This document shows positions 59,168 to 64,000 of a stretch of 64,000 nucleotides of DNA, one piece after another. The translations under genes were made by a program, and so were the position numbers. The stretch lies in the IMG/VR virus record IMGVR_UViG_3300032294_001352, positions 23,877 through 87,876 of that record. One strand, 5' to 3'. The notes beneath the pieces are model-generated. The model saw only the letters and a list, made by a program, of their open reading frames with translations. It did no database searches and had not been told where the DNA came from. Within the stretch, counting starts at the first letter, position 1, and each line of letters starts with the position of its first letter. This stretch comes from a virus.

Positions 59168-60334
59168 CTATCGGTTATAAATAGGAATCTGAAGTGAACC
59201 AATATTGGTTGGGATTTGACTGGCCAAATAGTTGGCCTCACGTCGTTCTGGCGTGTCTGGCAATCTTGCATTTAGGTTGCGTTTTCCACGCTCAATTCGC
59301 TGCATGGTCTTTGCACGCACTTGGCGCATCCGTTGTTGCTCAATTTGCAACGCCATAAAGTTTGCCGCAGTTAAAGGCCTATTCATGAGTGCAAAGTTGC
59401 GTTTAATTTGGTCGTCAATTCCGTTAAGCAACCGGAGTGCGCCATTGAAATCTCTCATATCCTGTGGTCCACGTAACTCAGAAACGGTGATGTTTCGCTT
59501 CTGGTTCGCATAGCCATCACGCTGTGCGTACAGTGCAACACGATCCATTGGCTGTGGAAGTACGCCACCAGCAGCCGTGTATGCTTGCCGCATTCGATCA
59601 ACGTCACGGAGATTGCTTGTGATTTGATTCCACTGATCTTGGAGTGTTTTCATGGCCTGCCAATTCTCACGAGTAGGATTGGCAATGTACGTCTGCTGTG
59701 CATCCACTAAGAAGTGTGCCGCAGGTAAAAATGATTGGTTGTAGGCAATACTTGGATATGCATCTACCGTCTGCTTTTTGAATCCGGTGTTTGATTTCCA
59801 CCGTGCCATTGCGTTGTCAGGATCGGGGAAATCAATGGTATACGTAGGATTTTCAAACGGACCACCAGATGCGTTGAGGAAATACTCATTGCCACTTGAA
59901 TCGCGGATAGGAATGATGGTAAGGCCTTTGTTACGCATCAGTGCAGCAGCACGCGAGAGTTCCATCTCAGGTGCTGGATTGGCCAAGGCCTTGGGAATCT
60001 CATCACCCATGAGGCGCACGTACTCATCTGCCGCACGGCCAATGCGTTCCCAATCAAACTCACCATCAGCGTCACGCATCTGATCGGTGCTAATGGTGGT
60101 GCGTACACCGTCAATGTCTACGTCAAATGACGTGGATGAATAGTCATACTCTTCAGCATCACCACGATCTATTCCACGGATGTACGGTATAACCGTCATC
60201 TGACGGCCATCTGGCAATCGTTTACTGATGCCACCTGCTTCAGAAGCAGTTTGATTGAAATCCCATGGGATAGATTGTACTGACTGAGCAACAATCACCT
60301 CACCAGTTCCTGCTTTGCGTCGATTACGGCCCAT
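59168..60334 (-). CDS. MGRNRRK-leader protein 7, unknown core
   Basis: A 388-residue protein starting MGRNRRKAGTGEVIVAQSVQ. The first half is beta-rich (SFDVDIDGVRTTISTDQMRD; GLTIIPIRDSSGNEYFLNAS). The second half is helical and basic (MKTLQDQWNQITSNLRDVDR; RQVRAKTMQRIERGKRNLNA). I recognise no family. AAGGAGATACGCGT precedes ATG 60334. The mix of a beta domain and basic helices would suit a virion-associated or DNA-binding protein, unproven. Confidence 0.75.
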   Translation of the reverse strand: MGRNRRKAGTGEVIVAQSVQSIPWDFNQTASEAGGISKRLPDGRQMTVIPYIRGIDRGDAEEYDYSSTSFDVDIDGVRTTISTDQMRDADGEFDWERIGRAADEYVRLMGDEIPKALANPAPEMELSRAAALMRNKGLTIIPIRDSSGNEYFLNASGGPFENPTYTIDFPDPDNAMARWKSNTGFKKQTVDAYPSIAYNQSFLPAAHFLVDAQQTYIANPTRENWQAMKTLQDQWNQITSNLRDVDRMRQAYTAAGGVLPQPMDRVALYAQRDGYANQKRNITVSELRGPQDMRDFNGALRLLNGIDDQIKRNFALMNRPLTAANFMALQIEQQRMRQVRAKTMQRIERGKRNLNARLPDTPERREANYLASQIPTNIGSLQIPIYNR

Positions 60335-60384
60335 ACGCGTATCTCCTTACTTGCTCACTATTTGTATCATACAAGACACAACAA

Positions 60385-60400
60385 GCGCTCCTGAGAGCGC
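60385..60400 (-). terminator. Hairpin, likely terminator of the 60441 gene
   Basis: GCGCTC-CTGA-GAGCGC forms a 6-bp stem. On the minus strand TTGTTGTG follows. It lies between the 60441 stop and the next minus-strand gene. Confidence 0.5.
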
Positions 60401-60440
60401 CTGTGCGTGCCTATGTGGTTGTGGGTGATTGTGACGTGTG

Positions 60441-60695
60441 CTATCCGAGGATAGAGTCACGCCAACGCTCCACACGGACATCTTCCACCAAGTCCACGTC
60501 ACCACGCGCCACTTCCTCACCAGTGGCAACACTAGTGGCTACCCATGAGAATTGCCAGTGAGCGTAGCCGTTGTAGGTGAACACGGCCAACGTGGCCTGT
60601 GCACCAATGTAACTGGTGTATGATGGCATGATCATGCCAAACTCACGGATGACCACACCGTCAAGACCAATCACTTTTACGAGAATCTTGTTCAT
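60441..60695 (-). CDS. Small hypothetical protein
   Basis: An 84-residue protein from ATG 60695 after AAGGAGTTGCCC (an in-frame TTG upstream is less likely). Beta-rich (KILVKVIGLDGVVIREFGMI; QFSWVATSVATGEEVARGDV) with an acidic-basic end. No family recognised. It is driven by the strong 60731 promoter. Confidence 0.65.
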   Translation of the reverse strand: MNKILVKVIGLDGVVIREFGMIMPSYTSYIGAQATLAVFTYNGYAHWQFSWVATSVATGEEVARGDVDLVEDVRVERWRDSILG

Positions 60696-60730
60696 GGGCA
60701 ACTCCTTACTGAATTAACTCTATGTCAGTC

Positions 60731-60760
60731 ATTATAATGCAAACTATATACTTTTGTCAA
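60731..60760 (-). promoter_or_regulatory. Consensus family promoter, minus strand
   Basis: On the minus strand TTGACA (60755-60760) and TATAAT (60731-60736) are 18 apart with AAAGTATATAGTTTGCAT between. It is almost the same as the 46591 promoter, including the downstream ATGACTGACATAGAGTTAAT leader. Confidence 0.88.
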
Positions 60761-61017
60761 GTAGCATTTTGTGTCATTCCAAGCAACACGTCACGCGTGG
60801 ATATGAAAATGGTTTCCATGGTTGCGTTGTTGAACCGCTGCGTGATCCACTGGCCGTCAATGCATCGAACCATCACGATGGCCAACACATTGTCATGGTG
60901 ACGTGCTTCATACGCAAAGGGATTGTCGCCATTGACAATCCCACGCGCAAACGTTGCTCCGTGAAATCCATGCTGTTGCGTGATCGCCAGATTCAGCCGG
61001 AACTCTAACTCAGTCAT
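60757..61017 (-). CDS. Small hypothetical protein
   Basis: An 86-residue protein (NLAITQQHGFHGATFARGIV; NVLAIVMVRCIDGQWITQRF; VLLGMTQNAT). Its stop lies inside the -35 box of the 60731 promoter. It starts at TAATG overlapping the upstream gene. No family recognised. Confidence 0.6.
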   Translation of the reverse strand: MTELEFRLNLAITQQHGFHGATFARGIVNGDNPFAYEARHHDNVLAIVMVRCIDGQWITQRFNNATMETIFISTRDVLLGMTQNAT

Positions 61018-61349
61018 TACTTGGCCTCTTTTTTGGCAGCGTCTTTGGCACGCTGTTGGCAGTGCTTCATAAAGATGATACCGTCAGCAATCACACGCGC
61101 CACGTCATCACTGATGACATCCATGACAATACCGTCAATGTCACCAGTCACCATGTTGATGGTGCCACGCATCGTGCCAGCACTGACACCACGGAAGCCA
61201 CCAACCACCACGGTAGCGTTGTCAACGCCAGCAGGAACAAACGCACGCACGCTCACGCTCACCTTGTTATCCTGCATGGTCATATCCACGCGGATAATCT
61301 GATTGATGATGCGCCCATTGGCGCGGACCACGTCATGTGAGAAAAACAT
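61017..61349 (-). CDS. Hypothetical protein
   Basis: A 110-residue protein from ATG 61349 after AAGGAGTTGCCT. Beta-rich (RIINQIIRVDMTMQDNKVSV; VDNATVVVGGFRGVSAGTMR) with a Lys/Ala tail (CQQRAKDAAKKEAK). No family recognised; an OB-like or virion decoration role is possible but unsupported. Confidence 0.6.
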   Translation of the reverse strand: MFFSHDVVRANGRIINQIIRVDMTMQDNKVSVSVRAFVPAGVDNATVVVGGFRGVSAGTMRGTINMVTGDIDGIVMDVISDDVARVIADGIIFMKHCQQRAKDAAKKEAK

Positions 61350-61384
61350 AGGCAACTCCTTGCTTGTAAAATCAACCTAGGAGC

Positions 61385-61414
61385 ATTCTAGCACGAAACT
61401 ATATACTTTGTCAA
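61385..61414 (-). promoter_or_regulatory. Family promoter, minus strand
   Basis: On the minus strand TTGACA (61409-61414) and TAGAAT (61385-61390) are 18 apart with AAGTATATAGTTTCGTGC between. Upstream is TGCAATATTCAA and downstream is CCTAGGTTGATTTT. Confidence 0.82.
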
Positions 61415-61562
61415 ATTGAATATTGCATTTGATATAACACATAGAACCAGCAGGATTGGTCAGATCCTGCCTAGCGTTGCACTATGGAGCGTTGAAGAGG
61501 AAATTGGGGTATTCATGTACACAGATCTTCTGTGCGATTCCAGTATAGCAAAAAACTGCTAT

Positions 61563-61591
61563 TTGACAAAGCGTCATACATACTATATAAT
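61563..61591 (+). promoter_or_regulatory. Family promoter, plus strand
   Basis: TTGACA (61563-61568) and TATAAT (61586-61591) are 17 apart. The leader CCTAGGTTGATGATTCAGTAAGGAG follows. It faces away from the 61385 promoter. Between them only a small hairpin (GCAGGAT/ATCCTGC near 61452) is visible. Confidence 0.78.
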
Positions 61592-61626
61592 TCTTCCTAG
61601 GTTGATGATTCAGTAAGGAGCGACAG

Positions 61627-61839
61627 ATGAGCAACGACAACGCGTGGATTGAGTGGAATGACATGATGGCCAACCAGCCAGCAGAGCAACCGGTGGAAGT
61701 GCCTCAGGATGTGCTTGACGGACACAACATTCCGGTAGAGATCTCTGGTGACGCACCAGTGGCTGATGATGACGCTGCTGACGTGGATTGGGATGACGCT
61801 GCGTTTGATGCATTCTTTCGAGCAAAGGGGGGCAAATAA
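61627..61839 (+). CDS. Small acidic protein
   Basis: A 70-residue strongly acidic protein (EWNDMMANQPAEQPVEVPQD; VADDDAADVDWDDAAFDAFF) with a short basic end. Such DNA-mimic-like composition is seen in some phage inhibitor proteins, but this is composition only. TAAGGAG precedes it and a strong promoter drives it. Confidence 0.65.
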   Translation: MSNDNAWIEWNDMMANQPAEQPVEVPQDVLDGHNIPVEISGDAPVADDDAADVDWDDAAFDAFFRAKGGK

Positions 61840-62232
61840 ATGAACACGAAACCATCACATGACATCTACACAGACGGCCGGTACTGCATGAGTCTGTGGG
61901 AGGCAACACCGGCCCAAATCCGCACCTGCATTTTCGATCTCACTGAGTTCAGTGATGACATTGTGGCCAAAGTGGCTGACACTGACGAAGTGGTAGACGC
62001 GCTCTCCAACTATGGCGATGACTGGGAAGACTGTGAGCAGGATCACAACTACGTTGGTGGGGATAAGTATCCCGATCCTTTGGATTCCATTGGAAGCCTC
62101 CGTGATGATGATGACGGTGAGTTCTTCATGGATGACTTGGCCTTTGACGGAGATGCGTTGGAGTTCGCTGATCAGGCCTACAAGGCAGCGCGTGAAACGC
62201 AGACGTTCAAGACACCGGCTGACTTCCGCTAG
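61840..62232 (+). CDS. Acidic hypothetical protein
   Basis: A 130-residue very acidic protein that starts right after the previous stop (TAA-ATG). It has TCIFDLTEFSDDIVAKVADT, then DWEDCEQDHNYVGGDKYPDP and SLRDDDDGEFFMDDLAFDGD. No family recognised. A DNA-mimic anti-restriction role would fit composition and early promoter but is unproven. Confidence 0.65.
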   Translation: MNTKPSHDIYTDGRYCMSLWEATPAQIRTCIFDLTEFSDDIVAKVADTDEVVDALSNYGDDWEDCEQDHNYVGGDKYPDPLDSIGSLRDDDDGEFFMDDLAFDGDALEFADQAYKAARETQTFKTPADFR

Positions 62233-62242
62233 GATTGATCTC

Positions 62243-62276
62243 AAATCCCCCACCAGATAGTCTGGTGGGGGATTTT
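62243..62276. terminator. Strong bidirectional terminator, 15-bp stem
   Basis: AAATCCCCCACCAGA (62243-62257) pairs perfectly with TCTGGTGGGGGATTT (62261-62275) around TAG, and T-runs flank both sides. It lies between convergent genes. Confidence 0.88.
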
Positions 62277-62282
62277 GTGTGC

Positions 62283-62465
62283 CTACTTCTTGCGTGGCTG
62301 CTTGGCCATCATATCCTGAATATCCTTAACACTCACATGGTCACGCACAGACTTTTCTGATGACACGTTGCGCATCAGTGGTGGACCATCCAACGTCACG
62401 TACTTCTGCTTAGCCCCACTCTTACCAGTCTTGCTCGCCTTACTTGGCTTCTTGTTGTCCGTCAT
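62283..62465 (-). CDS. Small basic protein
   Basis: A 60-residue protein from ATG 62465 after AAGGAGCGATCGC; the upstream extension lacks a site. Basic, Ser/Lys-rich (DNKKPSKASKTGKSGAKQKY) with a short middle and a KQPRKK end. No family recognised. It lies directly downstream of palindrome cluster C, so probably tightly regulated. Confidence 0.65.
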   Translation of the reverse strand: MTDNKKPSKASKTGKSGAKQKYVTLDGPPLMRNVSSEKSVRDHVSVKDIQDMMAKQPRKK

Positions 62466-62527
62466 GCGATCGCTCCTTTCTAGTGCCGCATTCATTCTAC
62501 CATGGTATATAAAAAACATATATTCCG

Positions 62528-62648
62528 TTGCAATTATTGCAAAAACGGTATATAGTTTTCCCATATTCAGTTGCACTTTTTGCAAAAACAGTATATAGTT
62601 TGGCAATATTCCGTTGCAAAAAATGCAAAGGCTTTGCGATTATTGCAA
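62528..62648. repeat. Palindrome cluster C with 43-bp period and promoter-like boxes
   Basis: Sites TTGCAATTATTGCAA (62528), TTGCACTTTTTGCAA (62571) and TTGCAAAAAATGCAA (62614) start exactly 43 bases apart. TTGCGATTATTGCAA (62634) follows 20 bases after the third. Two 43-bp units also contain GTATATAGTTT after TTGCAAAAAC, a promoter-family spacer without proper -10 boxes. It lies between two minus genes. Confidence 0.78.
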
Positions 62649-63263
62649 TTCCGCATTAGGAAGCCGTGAAAATGCACCCATCCAAAGCGTGTCATAATCC
62701 ATCCGAACTTGGTTGGCCATGTGCAGTGAGATGGCTGCCAGTACGCTCTCTCGCTTAGCCTCATGCAGTGTTTTCGCCGTGCCGCTTACCTGATGCTTGG
62801 TATCCATCACGGTAATCCAGTACCACTGGATCTGTGACTGCACGACAAAGCATCGACCAACATCAGGGATGTACATCTCACTCCACTGTGCATCAAGTAT
62901 GCTAGGGAATGTAAGAGATAGAAAGTTGTTGGTACTGATTCCCCACTTCTTTTCTACCAGATTGGCCACATATGCCACACCAACCGTAAGTGCATCTTTC
63001 CCCAGAAAGCGCATCAACGCATGTTCCATCAACTCACGCATTTCCGCTGCTGACTGATTCTCTGATGTGGCCACAATCTTGTCTATCAGATGGTCTTTCC
63101 GATCAACCATTTCCGCAGTAGTGCTAGACACAATCTCGCCTGTCCATATGTCTTGATGCTCAGCATATTGGTAGACGTGCAGCGTGTATCCTGCCACGGT
63201 GGCTATCCAATACTGAGGAAACACTTCCTGCCAGTTGAACCGGTAACTGAATGCTGGTGTCAT
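62640..63263 (-). CDS. Hypothetical protein
   Basis: A 207-residue protein. It is alpha/beta with aromatic residues (YRFNWQEVFPQYWIATVAGY; WGISTNNFLSLTFPSILDAQ; CFVVQSQIQWYWITVMDTKH). I recognise no family. Its end overlaps palindrome site 62634-62648, so the repeat is partly coding there. It is the last gene of a ThyX-led minus operon. Confidence 0.6.
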   Translation of the reverse strand: MTPAFSYRFNWQEVFPQYWIATVAGYTLHVYQYAEHQDIWTGEIVSSTTAEMVDRKDHLIDKIVATSENQSAAEMRELMEHALMRFLGKDALTVGVAYVANLVEKKWGISTNNFLSLTFPSILDAQWSEMYIPDVGRCFVVQSQIQWYWITVMDTKHQVSGTAKTLHEAKRESVLAAISLHMANQVRMDYDTLWMGAFSRLPNAELQ

Positions 63264-63508
63264 TGATGCTCTCCATATAGCCTACGTGCATACTGGTAGA
63301 TTTCTTGCATGTGCGGAGTGAGATAGTGCCACTTGTAATGTGCAGGATAGGTTATCGTGCCGCCATTCGGGTGTGGTTCCTCAATCATGGCTTCCCACAT
63401 ACCATCAGCCGTATAGATTGGTGAACCACGCTTCCATGACGTACAGAGTGCCTGTACCATGGCCGTGGCCATCTCTTCAATGAATACGCTAGATGATGAT
63501 GTAATCAT
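63260..63508 (-). CDS. Small hypothetical protein
   Basis: An 82-residue protein (MITSSSSVFIEEMATAMVQA; GGTITYPAHYKWHYLTPHMQ). It overlaps both neighbours by 4 bases (ATGA). No family recognised. Translation is coupled to ThyX. Confidence 0.6.
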   Translation of the reverse strand: MITSSSSVFIEEMATAMVQALCTSWKRGSPIYTADGMWEAMIEEPHPNGGTITYPAHYKWHYLTPHMQEIYQYARRLYGEHQ

Positions 63509-64000
63509 TCATCGGCCTCTTTGAGTGCATCCCATGATACTCCGTAGTGTCGTGAGCAAATGTGGTCAAGCACTGCCGCATACTGACGGATCTCTCGTTG
63601 TGCATCCGGCTTGTTGCGGAGGCGCACAAAATGGTACAAGGCCTGCTCTGTGGCAGTCCACATGAACCGAGTGTACAGACTCATAGGCAGAATCGTGCGT
63701 GCCTGCTCTTTGGCTATCCCTGCCGCAATCATTCGCTGGTACATGGTGGTCAGTGACTCCACAGCACCAATGGCCCAGCCTCGATAGTACTCAGAGTCGT
63801 CACTCACGGTATCCGTTGATCCTTGTTTGCTGCTCTTGGATTGCATGTAGAACGCAGGTGGTATGTAGAACTTGTCGTACTCCACATACCTGCCGCTTAT
63901 CTCGTTCCATCCGGTATCCACAAACGAGTATGGACCACCGACCACATGCTTGTACCACTGGCGCGCAACGAACTCAGGGCACTGCACGATGATACTGATA
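63505..64000 (-). CDS. thyX: Flavin-dependent thymidylate synthase ThyX (partial)
   Basis: The frame runs to the right edge without a start, so the N-terminus is missing. The visible part has QCPEFVARQWYKHVVGGPYS, then WNEISGRYVEYDKFYIPPAF, and later RTILPMSLYTRFMWTATEQA and YHFVRLRNKPDAQREIRQYA, the typical ThyX order. The canonical RHR motif is replaced by KHV here, a variant also known in phage ThyX. The enzyme methylates dUMP with folate and FAD. It complements the dCTP deaminase. Confidence 0.9.
   Translation of the reverse strand, partial: ISIIVQCPEFVARQWYKHVVGGPYSFVDTGWNEISGRYVEYDKFYIPPAFYMQSKSSKQGSTDTVSDDSEYYRGWAIGAVESLTTMYQRMIAAGIAKEQARTILPMSLYTRFMWTATEQALYHFVRLRNKPDAQREIRQYAAVLDHICSRHYGVSWDALKEADE

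Larger units (their letters stand above)
224..63726. repeat. Highly iterated heptamer TGCCGCA/TGCGGCA across the window
   Basis: The odd palindrome TGC-S-GCA (S is C or G) recurs throughout. By eye I count about 150 copies. About 8 are expected for a complementary heptamer pair in 64 kb of random sequence. The same frame with A or T in the centre (TGCAGCA, TGCTGCA) occurs only about 20 times. Copies fall in different codon frames and on both gene strands, usually a few hundred bases apart. Examples start near 3221, 16850, 34597, 44041 and 53838. They are nearly absent from 27.5-30.7, 37.7-40.4, 46.3-48.9 and 60.0-62.5 kb, the small-gene and promoter-rich regions. The count was made by eye and may be off by several. 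Confidence 0.85.

Noticed and set aside
61482-61673. Minus-strand frame between two divergent promoters
   Set aside because: It overlaps the 61563 promoter and the start of the 61627 gene, with no ribosome site.
1-64000. Ordinary tRNA genes
   Set aside because: Apart from the two tRNA-like RNAs at 28486-28782 I found no cloverleaf with anticodon arm and T-arm by eye. A covariance scan would be decisive.
1-64000. A TET/JBP 2-oxoglutarate dioxygenase to complete the hypermodification pathway
   Set aside because: No protein shows the H-x-D...H and Arg pattern in the right setting. It is not claimed.
1-64000. Integrase, insertion sequences or lysogeny repressor
   Set aside because: No tyrosine or serine recombinase, transposase or CI-like repressor is visible. 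A temperate lifestyle is not supported from this window.

Overview
This window is part of a tailed, long non-contractile-tailed (siphovirus-type) bacteriophage genome. It holds a major tail protein, a frameshifted tail assembly chaperone, a 1,658-residue tape measure, tail-tip and receptor-binding proteins, small and large terminase subunits, a portal, a holin and an endolysin, all packed with almost no intergenic space. Both edges cut genes (a virion protein at the left, a ThyX at the right), so the genome is larger than 64 kb. No gene names the host. Sigma-70-like promoters and AAGGAG ribosome sites indicate a bacterium. Thr/Pro-rich 'TPTATP' repeats and the endolysin's second domain resemble proteins I associate with Chloroflexota, but that host guess is weak.

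Layout. 0-15.6 kb (+): tail module, from the end of a virion gene through the tail tube, G/GT chaperones, tape measure, Dit-like and Gp37-like tail tip proteins, and three C1q-like receptor-binding candidates. 15.6-21.9 kb (-): five unusual proteins, rich in Lys, Met, Thr and Pro, built from shuffled short cassettes. 21.9-28.1 kb (+): small terminase, a DUF5872-type protein, four proteins sharing an N-terminal MGRNRKKAG leader (three with a GNAT-like core), and the endolysin. 28.1-28.8 kb: a non-coding block with two tandem RNAs that have tmRNA-type tRNA-like domains. 28.8-31.0 kb: small early-type genes. 31.0-36.9 kb: replication and DNA modification (Rad52-like annealing protein, DnaD-like protein, DnaC-like loader, TET-associated glycosyltransferase, sliding clamp, ParB-like protein). 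37-44 kb: small genes, an Rpf-like muramidase, Dps and holin. 44-46.5 kb (-): another MGRNRKK protein with a JAB-like HNHP motif, an XhlA-like protein, a virion protein and dCTP deaminase. 46.6-54 kb (+): small genes, Mom-like transferase, ParB-DUF4417 fusion, large terminase, portal-MuF fusion. 54-64 kb (mostly -): C5-cytosine methyltransferase, VRR-NUC nuclease, lipoprotein, two more MGRNRKK proteins, small regulated genes, ThyX.

How it works together. A C5 methyltransferase, a TAGT-type glycosyltransferase, a Mom-like enzyme and two ParB-domain proteins suggest a DNA hypermodification programme. I found no TET/JBP dioxygenase, so the oxidation step must lie outside the window or be absent. 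dCTP deaminase and ThyX feed thymidylate synthesis. Small genes are driven by a family of near-identical promoters with a conserved TATATAGTTT spacer and a conserved leader. Three clusters of a 15-bp palindrome sit upstream of three operons.

The most unusual signals are: (1) seven otherwise different proteins with one N-terminal leader, encoded with different synonymous codons; (2) about 150 copies of the odd palindrome TGCSGCA where about 8 are expected; (3) the compact tmRNA-like RNA pair; (4) the cassette-shuffled Lys/Thr/Pro proteins.
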